Assembly: GCF_902859805.1 (NCBI RefSeq)
Contig: NZ_CADIKC010000001.1
Location: 62,001-126,000, forward strand
DNA from: Paraburkholderia sediminicola
GTDB taxonomy: Bacteria > Pseudomonadota > Gammaproteobacteria > Burkholderiales > Burkholderiaceae
Reading direction: 5' to 3'
Length of the DNA: 64,000 bases
Shown: one piece after another, positions 34,597 through 43,700 of the stretch
How positions within the stretch are numbered: position 1 is the stretch's first letter
Layout of the letters: each line of letters starts with the position of its first letter
Notes under the pieces: generated by a model
What the model was told of the DNA's origin: nothing
The model's input: the letters and a program-made list of their open reading frames with translations, nothing else
Databases searched by the model: none
Translations under genes and position numbers: made by a program

Positions 34597-34645
34597 CATT
34601 GTCATCAATCGTGATCGCCATGCCGACAGTCCGTTTCTGGCCGAT
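34597..34645 (+). repeat. Partial intergenic element with dyad
   Basis: CATTGTCATCAATC at 34597-34610, then GACAGTCCGTTTCTGGCCGA. Truncated at the 3' end of the next gene. Confidence 0.6.
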
Positions 34646-35676
34646 CACGGCTCGTTCCTGCCCCGGTCTTCAAGTTTCACCCCGTGGGCGTCGCGCCCGT
34701 GCTGGTGATGTACAAGGGAGGTGACATTTCCGTCACCGTCTCTTTCAAAGGTGACTTGCGCATCAACTACCTTCCAGAAATACCGATTCTCGCTCTCCGG
34801 GAAAATCTCGTATTTCTGTTGGCGGCCATACTGAGCAAACAGTTGCTCACCCTCGATCGTGATCAATACGATCTCCATTGGACTCGTAAGCTGATACCGC
34901 CCGACACACGCCTGCTTCAAACTCAGGCCCAAGGAGATCGGCTGACGCTCTGGTCCAAGGGTAATCGAACCGATAACCTTGGGCACTAGCGGGCGCTCAT
35001 CGACTCCAGTTGGCTGGAGCTTCAGTTGGTAAGCGGTTGCGCCCTCCCGCCAGGAGAGAACGTCGGCGATAGAGTCCTCCTCGAACAGTACTGCCGCATC
35101 ATCGTCAATCGCAATCGCTGAGGACAACACGAGCATTCGCATCGTCTCCAATATCTCTTGTCGGCGAATACCGTCACCAGCGTGGTAATGGACATCGCAG
35201 ATTCCAGGTAGAAGTCCGAGGCATCGCTGGAGCGGGAGACGACGGCGCCCAGGAGGCGGCAAGGGATGCTCAAACCAGCAAACCGCACCGGCACTCATAC
35301 CAGACAGCAGGACGCCATGCTCCCACGCGTCCCGGAGCACCAGATCTAAACCCCAGTCTTTCCATAGCGCCAATGCGCAACGTGGATTGCCGCCGCTGAC
35401 AAAGATCGCATCTTGCTGCCGCAGGTGCGCTGCTGCGTCGTCCGGATGAATGCACTGGGTTCCTGCCCTTCCGAAGAAGGAGACGTTGGACGTCTGGCAA
35501 CCTAGTTTTCCGTAAATGTCATCAAAATCATTGATCAGCATTGGCGGGTCGCCGGCTGGAGTGGACAGGAGACACATCTTAGGTTGCGCCTTTCCCGTGA
35601 GGTCGCGAACGTAAGCAGCGGCGAGCGCCTCTGATTCGCCGGTCGAGAAACCTCCAATCGCAAGAATTCGTCGCAT
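34645..35676 (-). CDS. Peptidase S51-like protein fused to a DUF3471-like domain
   Basis: A 343-residue protein with two parts. Residues 1-230 are a class-I-glutaminase-like peptidase E (S51) fold: RRILAIGGFSTGESE at the start, VSGGNPRCALALW (95-104), the nucleophile elbow GMSAGAVCWF with Ser128, and HYHAG with His163/His165. S51 enzymes cleave Asp-X dipeptides or process cyanophycin. Residues 252-332 form a small beta domain (CVGRYQLTSPMEIVLITIEG, FPESENRYFWKVVDAQVTFE) like the DUF3471/lipocalin-type tail of serine hydrolases. ATG 35676 follows AAGGATG. The fusion is unusual. Array unit. Confidence 0.8.
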   Translation of the reverse strand: MRRILAIGGFSTGESEALAAAYVRDLTGKAQPKMCLLSTPAGDPPMLINDFDDIYGKLGCQTSNVSFFGRAGTQCIHPDDAAAHLRQQDAIFVSGGNPRCALALWKDWGLDLVLRDAWEHGVLLSGMSAGAVCWFEHPLPPPGRRRLPLQRCLGLLPGICDVHYHAGDGIRRQEILETMRMLVLSSAIAIDDDAAVLFEEDSIADVLSWREGATAYQLKLQPTGVDERPLVPKVIGSITLGPERQPISLGLSLKQACVGRYQLTSPMEIVLITIEGEQLFAQYGRQQKYEIFPESENRYFWKVVDAQVTFERDGDGNVTSLVHHQHGRDAHGVKLEDRGRNEP

Positions 35677-35845
35677 ATCATCCTTTCCTGAGCTATCTGG
35701 ACTGCCTCGATATCAGCAACTGACAAGGCGCCATTGCCGTTTGCTTTACATTTTCCACTGAGACCCTACGCAAACTTCACTGGGACAGCATTCGATTCGA
35801 ATTGCGCCGGAGCGGCTGATGCCCGTCTGACTGCAGTCGCGTGTT

Positions 35846-35937
35846 GATTGAAGACGATCTCGCCTGCACTACCAAATGGCCGAACTCGGCTCGGCGACGA
35901 TCGGCTCAGTTCGCCCCCAAGCGGACGTTGAGCTTTC
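35846..35937 (+). repeat. Intergenic hairpin element with dyad
   Basis: GATTGAAGACGATC at 35846-35859, then AATGGCCGAACTCGGCTCGG, CGACGATCGGCTCAGTTCGC and the outer end CAAGCGGACGTTGAGC. Confidence 0.75.
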
Positions 35938-36028
35938 TCGGACAGCAGGCATTCAATCGTCGGCGATCATGTACGGCTCGAAGAGCAAACCGCCCCGATA
36001 CTGGTTGAGTCTCGAGGTATCAGCCTCA

Positions 36029-36541
36029 TCAGTGGAGAATGCTCCGCGGATGAAGAACCAAGGCGAACAGCTCTTGTGCTCGCGCTTCGGTGATCCCGCT
36101 ATGAAAGTCAATCGATAGCGGATGGTTAGTCTGCGCGAGCTCGATAAGTGGTCTGTCCGTGCCTGCCTGAGGAAAAGTGCGTGCCTTTAGCCCCTCCACC
36201 GATGGATAGCCTGGAAGTTGATTTGCTAGCCAGCTGAAGTACGGTCCGCCCGGCTTGCCTGATACAAGCCTGGACTCATAGTCCTTGAAACTGTGCTCGC
36301 TAAGGGAAACCCATATTCCCCATAAGAACGGCTCTGCAGCACGGATGATCGGAATCTCCAGGCATGCCCGCGCGAAGAAATACCGACTGTCGATAACACA
36401 GAGGTCTTCGTTCCACCATGCTCGCGCCGCTCTGTCCGCCTCTGGTATATCCAGTAAATATCCGGGGACTTTGAAGCCGATACTGGGTTCCCCCTCGTGC
36501 CATTCCGAACATTGCGAGCACTTGAATCTCAACAGGCCCAT
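36029..36541 (-). CDS. DUF2199 domain protein
   Basis: A 170-residue protein starting MGLLRFKCSQCSEWHEGEPS, the standard DUF2199 opening: an FxCxxCxxxH metal-binding-like knuckle. It continues with SRYFFARACLEIPI, FLWGIWVSLSEHSFKDY, YFSWLANQLPGYPSVEGLKA and LAQTNHPLSIDFHSGI, in family order and length. ATG 36577 further upstream lies inside an element end, so 36541 is preferred. DUF2199 proteins are of unknown function and are frequent among lone immunity-type genes. Array unit. Confidence 0.85.
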   Translation of the reverse strand: MGLLRFKCSQCSEWHEGEPSIGFKVPGYLLDIPEADRAARAWWNEDLCVIDSRYFFARACLEIPIIRAAEPFLWGIWVSLSEHSFKDYESRLVSGKPGGPYFSWLANQLPGYPSVEGLKARTFPQAGTDRPLIELAQTNHPLSIDFHSGITEARAQELFALVLHPRSILH

Positions 36542-36574
36542 TCGATCTCTCGCGTTTTCCAGGTTGTGGTCCGC

Positions 36575-36640
36575 CATTGTCGCCAACCTGGGAACAGACG
36601 TCGAACGTCCCTTCGTGGCCGGCGCAAGCCGATCCTACTG
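36575..36640 (+). repeat. Partial intergenic element with dyad-like end
   Basis: CATTGTCGCCAACC at 36575-36588, then ACAGACGTCGAACGTCCCTT and CGTGGCCGG. Sits between the DUF2199 start and the next gene's stop. Confidence 0.6.
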
Positions 36641-36937
36641 TTAGCTTGTTCGAGTTATTTCCGATTGCGGTCGAATACCATCACTGTCGATTCGGCAACA
36701 CCACTTTACGTGCGCTGGCCAACCGCCCTCCGCGTTTTTTGCTACGACTCCATTCGCAACCAAGTCGTCTACGTTTCCGTTCTCGTCCAAGTCATGCATG
36801 TACACACGAACAAGCATTCCTTCGTACAGTTGAACCGGAACGCCGCAGGCGTCGACCTTGCTGTCGTCAGCGGAGAGCAGTACGGTATTTGCGTCGACCA
36901 TTTCATTGAAGTCGACGAAGAAATCTGACCTATGCAT
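36641..36937 (-). CDS. Conserved small hypothetical protein
   Basis: A 98-residue acidic protein: MHRSDFFVDFNEMVDANTVL, then YEGMLVRVYMHDLDENGNVD, and HVKWCCRIDSDGIRPQSEI at the end. The beta-strand pattern with the WCCRID motif is one I associate with a recurring uncharacterised protein of Burkholderiaceae. No signal or membrane segment. Function unknown. Array unit and the last of the minus-strand run. Confidence 0.75.
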   Translation of the reverse strand: MHRSDFFVDFNEMVDANTVLLSADDSKVDACGVPVQLYEGMLVRVYMHDLDENGNVDDLVANGVVAKNAEGGWPAHVKWCCRIDSDGIRPQSEITRTS

Positions 36938-37024
36938 GATTAGCCGCTATTTCCCGCCTCCAAGTCCGATCCGCCCCGCCGACGCTCGGAGCAATCGAAG
37001 GCGCAAGACGTCCCTCTTGTTGGT

Positions 37025-37146
37025 GATTGTCAGCAATCCAGACGTCCGTGTCGACCGGCCGCTCGTGGCCACCCGCCGCCTGTCGTCGATCGGCAGCGCG
37101 CAACCCGCAGCGGGCCTTAAGTTTTCCCGAAAGCGGCCGTTCAACA
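37025..37146 (+). repeat. Intergenic element, GGCAGC subtype with dyad
   Basis: GATTGTCAGCAATC at 37025-37038, then GTCGACCGGCCGCTCGTGGC, GATCGGCAGCGCGCAACCC and the outer end GAAAGCGGCCGTTCAACAG. It joins the dyad and outer end of the first subtype to a different middle. Confidence 0.75.
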
Positions 37147-37173
37147 GTCTGTGATATTTCGGATCAAAATGCC

Positions 37174-37434
37174 ATGTTTACGCCAGAGTTTTCTGCAACC
37201 GATGCCACACAACATACACTGATCGCCAATCACTATGTCGAGACGGAAGAGGCACTGAACCTAAGCGTTGCGTTCGTACGGGCGCGCATACTTTTTGGCC
37301 GACAACACGTGCCGCAGCCGACAAGGTTTGTGGTGCACTACGACGTGCGTGGACAAAGGGTTGCGGACAATCTGGAAGGCCGCCTTAAGAAAACGCTCGG
37401 AGACGTCGCCGAGGTTCGGGTGAAGCGGTCATGA
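37174..37434 (+). CDS. Small hypothetical protein, coupled to the next gene
   Basis: An 86-residue protein starting MFTPEFSATDATQHTLIANH. It has a helix (YVETEEALNLSVAFVRARIL) and a basic tail (RLKKTLGDVAEVRVKRS). The frame upstream of 37174 lies in an element. Its stop overlaps the start of the next gene as ATGA. The pair reads as a two-component unit, possibly interacting proteins. No family recognised and no strong ribosome-binding site. Confidence 0.6.
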   Translation: MFTPEFSATDATQHTLIANHYVETEEALNLSVAFVRARILFGRQHVPQPTRFVVHYDVRGQRVADNLEGRLKKTLGDVAEVRVKRS

Positions 37435-37652
37435 GCCTTCAACTTATAGTTCGTGGGATATCCCTGAGCGATGTTGAGCGCAGCCTTGACCTGCTCGACG
37501 GTAAAGCGGAAGTATTTTCGATTGGCCGAGAGCATGTCGGGATTTCTATCCCGACCCGCATGCTTGACACCGTCGGGGAGGAAAAGGTTAGAGAGGCGCT
37601 ACGACACGTGACCGTCTATGACCTTTACTCGGGCGTTTGGAACGGACAGTAA
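37431..37652 (+). CDS. Small hypothetical protein, coupled to the previous gene
   Basis: A 73-residue protein: MSLQLIVRGISLSDVERSLD, LLDGKAEVFSIGREHVGISI and a closing helix VREALRHVTVYDLYSGV. It looks like a small alpha/beta domain. The 4-base overlap with the gene upstream implies coupled translation. No family recognised. The pair is bracketed by elements at 37025 and 37687. Confidence 0.6.
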   Translation: MSLQLIVRGISLSDVERSLDLLDGKAEVFSIGREHVGISIPTRMLDTVGEEKVREALRHVTVYDLYSGVWNGQ

Positions 37653-37686
37653 TGTGCAGTCGAGCAACTTGGAACATCGACGGAAA

Positions 37687-37806
37687 AATTGCCGACGATT
37701 CGGAAAGGGATATCGACAGTCCCTTCCTTGCCGAACTTAGCCGGATGGCAACCGCCAAAATTCGCCCCGGAGCCAACAGTCAGGTTTCTCGCTAGCGGAC
37801 ATTCGA
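37687..37806 (+). repeat. Intergenic hairpin element with dyad
   Basis: AATTGCCGACGATT at 37687-37700, then GACAGTCCCTTCCTTGCCGA, ACTTAGCCGGATGGCAACCG and the outer end CTAGCGGACATTCGAG. The last clear copy of the first cluster. Confidence 0.75.
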
Positions 37807-37943
37807 GCCGATAGCGCTGCGCCAAACTGGCAGCAAACTGATGAGGATCGGACGGCCCTTAGCGTTGGCTCTCACCATGCGAGCCGAGCATAGACGATAA
37901 CCGGACCGTCTGAACATCAAATGTTAAATACACGCACGTTGAA

Positions 37944-38846
37944 TCATGTGTTCGAATCTGGAGTCCAGCTCCTTGCGAACGCGATGAGCGCCCGCAAGCT
38001 GCTCGATTGATGTCGACGGTTGGCAAAGTACAGGCTAGGCCTGTCATGCACGGGTACCCACTTTTCAAGCACGCGTTGCAGTCTTTGAGTGGCGATGTCC
38101 TCCATGACATGCCATTCGTTGATGAAGGCAATGCCGACTCCGCTAAGGACGGCATCTCGCGTCAGATTTCCCGAATTGACTATTAAGCGACCCTTCGGTT
38201 CTATCCGGATTTTTTTGCTCCGGAACTCGAAGTCCCATGTATTGATCGTTCCGTCAGTTAGCCGGAACCGAACACATTCGTGATGATGCAGCTCATGAGG
38301 TGTTTTCGGAATGGGGTATCGCAGAAAGTACTCGGGCGTTGCCACCACGGCACTACGCTGAGGACGCCCGAACGGGACCGAGATCATGTCCTTGGGAACG
38401 TCCATGGGGAAACGGATGCCTAGATCAAAACCCTCCGAGACAATATCAACGATACGGTCCTCAGCCTTTAGCTCTAGTTCGATGTCGGGATAACGCTCCA
38501 TAAACGAGAGAAACATCGGCATGGTCTGTCGCGCGAAGCCCGTGCTTGTACTCACGCGAATCCGCCCGGAGGGCGAATCCTTTTGCGCCCCCGCGCGCTC
38601 AGTCGCGTCACGAATCACTGCGACCGCAGGTGCGATGGTTTCCACGAACTCCCGTCCAGCATCTGTGAGCGACACGCTTCGGGTAGTGCGGTGGAACAGT
38701 TGCACTCCGATGCGCGACTCCGACGCGGCGATCATCTGGCTTAACGCAGATGTCGAAATCTCAAGTTCGGCCGCCGATGACCGAAAGCTACGATAACGGG
38801 CGACCGTCAATATGGCTTCGAGATCAGTCAATCCATTCTTTCGCAT
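37944..38846 (-). CDS. LysR family transcriptional regulator
   Basis: A 300-residue regulator of the DsdC/AaeR-like branch: MRKNGLTDLEAILTVARYRS, the helix-turn-helix LEISTSALSQMIAASESRIG, then LFHRTTRSVSLTDAGREF. The effector domain shows SGRIRVSTSTGFARQTMPMF and the C-terminal SVPFGRPQRSAVVATPEYF. It is divergent from the gene at 38944. A perfect TCATGCATGA palindrome lies in the gap and may be its site. Target genes are not evident. Confidence 0.9.
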   Translation of the reverse strand: MRKNGLTDLEAILTVARYRSFRSSAAELEISTSALSQMIAASESRIGVQLFHRTTRSVSLTDAGREFVETIAPAVAVIRDATERAGAQKDSPSGRIRVSTSTGFARQTMPMFLSFMERYPDIELELKAEDRIVDIVSEGFDLGIRFPMDVPKDMISVPFGRPQRSAVVATPEYFLRYPIPKTPHELHHHECVRFRLTDGTINTWDFEFRSKKIRIEPKGRLIVNSGNLTRDAVLSGVGIAFINEWHVMEDIATQRLQRVLEKWVPVHDRPSLYFANRRHQSSSLRALIAFARSWTPDSNT

Positions 38847-38867
38847 TATCCTGTTTCACTTAATGAT

Positions 38868-38877
38868 TCATGCATGA
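38868..38877. promoter_or_regulatory. Palindrome in divergent LysR promoter region
   Basis: TCATGCATGA is a perfect 10-bp palindrome within AATGATTCATGCATGATTA, 21 bases before the LysR start. Possible regulator site. Confidence 0.35.
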
Positions 38878-38943
38878 TTATCCGTCTAGTTGATTGCCCG
38901 GTGTGGATATATTCTTCGGCCTTGCCCCGTGCGAGGAGGAACG

Positions 38944-39591
38944 ATGCGTCAACAAGGCAACCGGCCAGGCGAGCAAGCCACGCGTGCGCCGGGTAACGAA
39001 AGGATCGCGACGAAGCATCTGGAGCCGTCGCTTGAAAGCTTTCGCGCGACGGAAGGAACAGATCGAGGGACGCTAACCGACATGCTCTTCGCAATCTCGC
39101 TTGGCTGGCGACCGCTAGGGACTATCGGCTGCGTAGCAAGCATCGATGACATTTGGGCGGTCTATGAGAACGCAAGCGAAGCCGGCGCCTCCACACTACA
39201 ACCCGGGCTGCTGCGCGTGGCAGACGCTTATTCCGAGACACAGCGCATCGCGCCGCGCCCTGCATCTCCAACCCGACCTTGCGAGCTGCGTTGGTCGAGG
39301 CTGACTGCCGGGGGCAGTTTGCGGCGAGTGGCCGCGCTGTGGTTTGTCACCGGTGTTGCGGCCGGGTTCTTCCTGACACGCCTCGCTGAAAAGCAGGGAT
39401 GGTCGCGATCTATTGCCGCCGAGCAGAGAACCTCAGCCTCTACGCCGGAAAAGGATGTGCTACTGGCTTCAAAGGTGTCGCACCTGCAAGCATCTCAGGA
39501 GCCCAGGGAGGATCCGGCTGATGGCGGTGGACAACGCGCTGCTTCACGAGTGGACTCGCCACACTCCGCAACTTCATATCTGACTATGTGA
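38944..39591 (+). CDS. Hypothetical single-pass membrane protein
   Basis: A 215-residue protein starting MRQQGNRPGEQATRAPGNER, chosen because GAGGAGGAACG precedes ATG 38944. A central helix (ALWFVTGVAAGFFLTRLAE, about 150-168) is the only membrane segment; both flanks are polar and Arg/Ser/Glu-rich. It is divergent from the LysR gene and overlaps the next gene by GTGA. No family recognised. Confidence 0.6.
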   Translation: MRQQGNRPGEQATRAPGNERIATKHLEPSLESFRATEGTDRGTLTDMLFAISLGWRPLGTIGCVASIDDIWAVYENASEAGASTLQPGLLRVADAYSETQRIAPRPASPTRPCELRWSRLTAGGSLRRVAALWFVTGVAAGFFLTRLAEKQGWSRSIAAEQRTSASTPEKDVLLASKVSHLQASQEPREDPADGGGQRAASRVDSPHSATSYLTM

Positions 39592-40208
39592 ATACATTGA
39601 TGCCATGGGCCTCGAAGTCCACTTCATTTTTTATGTTCACCGAAATGAAAAAAAATATTTCATCCGCGCAATTCGGCGGCAAGATCCGCGCGCTGAGGCA
39701 GCGGCTAAAGCTCACTCTTGACTGTACGGCAAGGGCTGCAGGGATTTCGAAACCTTTCCTGTCACAGATAGAGCGCGGCTTGGCCATGCCCTCGATTGCC
39801 TCGTTGAAAGGCATTGCCGACGCGCTTGGTGTTGCCGTGCAATACTTTGTTGACGCGCCAAGCGAACAGAAATTTGTGTGTCGTGGCGAGGAAGTGAGCT
39901 TCTTCGAGTTCGCGGATACCGCAAACTCGTTCGCCAGACTTACGCATAAGTCTGGAGGCCGGCAGCTTGAGGCCGTCCTTGTGAGATTCCCGCCCTATCA
40001 GAGCGGACCTGCCGATATGCCAACCAGCGCAGAAGAAGAGTTTCTTTACGTCACTTCGGGTGAAATTTCGTTGACTCTTGAGGGCAAGACGTTTGTGCTC
40101 AAAACAGGGGACAGTGCGCATTACCAATCGACGCTGCCTCAAGGATGGTTGAATAACCAATCCACTGAGGCGCTTGCGATCTGGGTCGGGACGCCGAACC
40201 TACTTTAA
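39588..40208 (+). CDS. XRE-type regulator with cupin sensor domain
   Basis: Up to 206 residues with an HTH_3 domain (FGGKIRALRQRLKLTLDCTA, then KPFLSQIERGLAMPSIASLK) and a C-terminal cupin_2 domain (PPYQSGPADMPTSAEEEFLY, GEISLTLEGKTFVLKTGDSA). This layout is that of PuuR/SutR-like regulators that sense small metabolites. Start is uncertain: GTG 39588 overlaps the previous stop, while ATG 39633 or 39645 gives the usual length. The cupin is complete. Possibly co-transcribed with the membrane-protein gene before it. Confidence 0.85.
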   Translation: MNTLMPWASKSTSFFMFTEMKKNISSAQFGGKIRALRQRLKLTLDCTARAAGISKPFLSQIERGLAMPSIASLKGIADALGVAVQYFVDAPSEQKFVCRGEEVSFFEFADTANSFARLTHKSGGRQLEAVLVRFPPYQSGPADMPTSAEEEFLYVTSGEISLTLEGKTFVLKTGDSAHYQSTLPQGWLNNQSTEALAIWVGTPNLL

Positions 40209-40418
40209 ATGTCGAAACAGAGTAATCGCAAGCAACCAATTTAGTGCGATCGCCTGGGAGCCAAGGATTCCGTGACCTTGAATCGCAACGCTGCGCAACC
40301 CAATCGAAGAATAATCGCCGTTCGCCAGGCTGCGCTCAGCGCGCATAGTGACTAGCGCGCGTTCGCGGTCCGCGCCCAATGGGCCACTTGCGTGTTTTCC
40401 AGCAAGGTTGCGGAGCGA

Positions 40419-40640
40419 CGTTTGTCGGCAATCTGGGGGGCCAGCGTTGAACGTCCGTAAGTGGCCAAACCCCGAAGTACAAAGTCGACCCAGCAGCGAG
40501 GGCTTGGAACGACAGCCGAACTTCCGTAGCCGACCCGGAGCTGCCGCTCAATTTTTCCGATCGCAGCCGTCCGAAGGACTACATCAGTTCGCCGCCATAG
40601 ACGAGACGTTCCCGCTAACGCTAAAAAGCTTTGCGGAGGC
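40419..40640 (+). repeat. Degenerate intergenic element next to the helicase operon
   Basis: GTTTGTCGGCAATC (dyad-like) at 40419-40432, then TTGAACGTCCGTAAGTGGCC, GTCGACCCAGCAGCGAGGGC and AGCTGCCGCTCAATTTTTCC. A long minus-strand frame across it is regarded as chance. The rest of 40209-40766 shows no gene. Confidence 0.5.
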
Positions 40641-40766
40641 ATGTTTGCGATCATGCGAAAAGCCGCAGCAATTCCTCCACCGGTTGCGATGCCTAGCTTT
40701 TGGGCGAAGCGGTTTGTTACGCGAGGGACCGTACTGAAAGACCATCGAATACGGTCCCGACTCTTC

Positions 40767-43700
40767 TTACCCCTCCACATAACCCTTGCGCAGCTTCTCC
40801 GCCACGAGCTTGTCCATCTCGCGGCAGGCCCGCTCCGGTGTGTCGAATTCCTTCAGATTGGTTTGCCCGTTACTGCCTATGCGGCCATAGCTCACGCTCA
40901 ACTCTGTGCCACGCAACCTCGCGCGCCAGAACTTGCTCGAACCACCTTGCTCGAAGCGCAGCGTCCGCACCACTTCTGTTTGCGCAGTTTGCGCCGCTTC
41001 CGCGGCTCGAACGTCGACATTGGATGCATCCGCCGATAGTGCCGAAGGGGGTGTCTGCCGCGGAGTAAGAAGCTCGACTTCCGCACTCAAGGCGCGGTCC
41101 TCGCCATCCGTCAGCATTGCCTCGATACGCGCCAGCACTCCGTCCGCATCGGTGAGCCAATCTTTGCCGGGAATGTCGAGTACGCGCCAGCCGAAGCTGC
41201 GCAAAATTCCGGGGCGAAATACGAAACGCTCAATGGTGTCCGCGACCTCTTCGCCGGGTGCATCGAGAAGGATTGCCAGCGCATAGCCCTGCGCCGACGG
41301 ATCGGCAATGGCCAGATCGCATCGGAACTGGGAGTGCCCGACATTGACATGCACATGATGACCACGGGCTCTCAACGCCCTGGCCAGAGCATCCCTGATC
41401 GTGTCGGACGCGGCCTGACGCGTGAACGTGTTGCGCGCACCGAGATTGATCGCCCCCAGCACCGCCTGCGCGCGCTCGTACTGTCCGCAGGCGCTGGCTT
41501 GAGCGAACTGCAGGAACGTGCGTAGTGCCGCCGCGCCGTCGTTGTGCACGTTGGTGATGGCATCGGCCTGAATTGTCGACACAACCGCCATGCGATGGCG
41601 GGCACGGCTGAAGATCACGTTCAGGCGTTTTTCGCCGCCGCGCTGGTTGATCGGACCGAAATTCATCAGCATCTTGCCGTCGGGCCCTGGGCCGTAACAG
41701 ATGCTCAGAATAATCACGTCGCGCTCGTCACCCTGGACGTTCTCGAGGTTTTTGACAAACAGGCCATTGAACTGGTCGTCGTCCTCGCGCACATACTCTC
41801 GTTCAAGGCGCGCGGCGAAGTCGGCATCCTCGCTCGCCAGGGCTTCCAGCGCGGACTCAATGCTGCTTTGCTGGGCCTCGGAAAACGCGACAATACCTAC
41901 GCTCAATCCGGTCTCGCGACGTAGCAACTCACTCACGGTATGGGCGATATAGCGCGCCTCAGGTTCATTGCGCCGATCCAGATAGACGCCGTCGCTCAGT
42001 TGATGGAAACTGACCGGCCTCATTAGCAGCGCGTCGGCGCCGGCGATACCGACGTCATCCTGATCCGAGCGCAACGGTGTCGTTTCGTTTTCGACTACAT
42101 CCAGCAAACGGTCCGGAATAGTGACGAGGCGACCGCTGTAGAACGCCGCGTTGGAAAAGCTGATCAGCGATTCGTGACGGCTTCGGTAATGCCATGCCAG
42201 TAGCGTGGCAGGAAGGTTGCGCGCGGCCTGATTGAGCAGGCTGTCAGCGTCCAGATTGATGGCAATTCGCTCACCATCCTCCTCCACGACGATCTCGTCG
42301 TCGCCATCGGCACCGCCGGAGGAGAAGAAACTCGTCGGCGGCAATTGCATTTCGTCACCGACCACGACTATCTGGCGTGCCCGGCTCATGGCAGGAACCG
42401 CTTCTTCCGTAGGAATCTGACTGGCCTCGTCGAAAATCACCACATCGAACAGGTTCGGTGACAGCGGCAGCGTGTCGGACACCGATAACGGGCTCATGAG
42501 CCAGATCGGCTTCAGGTCGTTGATCACAGCGCCGGTCTCACTATCGCTGAGATCGCGAATCGAACGATGACGCATGCTCTTGCTGAACTCATGCTCCAGT
42601 TCACGGCGACCTGTGGCATAGAGCTTCTTGAACGCTTTGCCATCGGCGTCCAGTTGCGTGGCCGACAGCGACGACTGCCGCACGTGTTCGGCAAACTGCC
42701 GATGCTTCGTTGCTTGCACGACGTGTGCGTTGAGGGCGAGCAACTCGCGCTGGTTATTCGCAACTGCGCGTGCGGTTTGCGCAAGCGCCGCACCATTGAA
42801 ACGCGCCAGTACCGGATCGCCGCGCTCAAGCCGGCGCAACGCTTCGTCGGCGACCAGCGCCTCGATTTGGGCCGGTGCGTGATCGATCATCTGCAGCGCG
42901 ACGGCATAGGTCGGGTCTGCGGCATGAACTGCACACAGCAGCGGGAGCAGGTCGGGAAGATCGTCCAGTGCTTCACGCAGGTCACGTAATTGTTCCGCGA
43001 TGTCGGCGAGACGCGCACCCGTGCTCAACGTCGTTCCATCGCAAACACGTGCGGTCAGCTTGTTCAGCACCTCGCACGAACGGGCTTCCGCGAGTGCCGT
43101 TTCAACCGGGTCGACGGCGTGGCGCAGATGCGCGACCAGTGCGCGAAGACCGCTGTCCGACTCCAGCCGTACCTTGAGTTCGCCCAGCGCGTTCAGAAAG
43201 ACGCTCATGTCGCTTACGCCATAGCGTCGGCGGCAGTCGGCATCGGCCGCACTCATTGCTGCACTGGCGGCGTGCTCCGCGGCCAACGCCTCAAGCACTT
43301 TGCCGTACCCCGGATGAACTGCATGCTTGCCGAAGTCGTAACGCCGCTTCAACTGACCACGCAAGCGCCACCACATGGGTTTCAGCCAACGTGCTGCCGA
43401 GTGCTCCAGACGCCGCGCCATCGCGAGCGCCGACTCGGTGTCGTCCGAAGCAAGCTTGTCGCGCCAGTTCGCGGTGGCCGCTTGCGCCGCGCTCAACGCT
43501 TGCGCGCACTCCTCCAGGCTCGCGCGTACCCGGCTCAGTTCGCCTTGTGCGGAAGAATTCGCATCGAGAAGATTCAGCTGGGCGGCAAGGCCACGGTCGA
43601 GCAGCCATTGACTATCGGTTGCGATCGAACGGGCATGTTCCAGCGTGCTGTCCTGATCGATCAGACTCGCCGTACTTTCGAAAACCGGGTCCAGTAAATC

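Noticed and set aside
17709..36937. Polymorphic-toxin (Rhs/CDI/VgrG) locus
   Set aside because: Several small genes look immunity-like, but no Rhs, filamentous haemagglutinin, VgrG or PAAR gene is present in the window.
15928..37806. Classical integron with attC sites
   Set aside because: The elements lack the RYYYAAC and GTTRRRY ends, no integrase gene is present in the window, and cargo orientation changes in places. Only the gene-plus-element layout is integron-like.
40352..40780. A 142-codon minus-strand frame after the helicase gene
   Set aside because: It is made of element sequence and is Arg/Ala-rich with no protein-like pattern.
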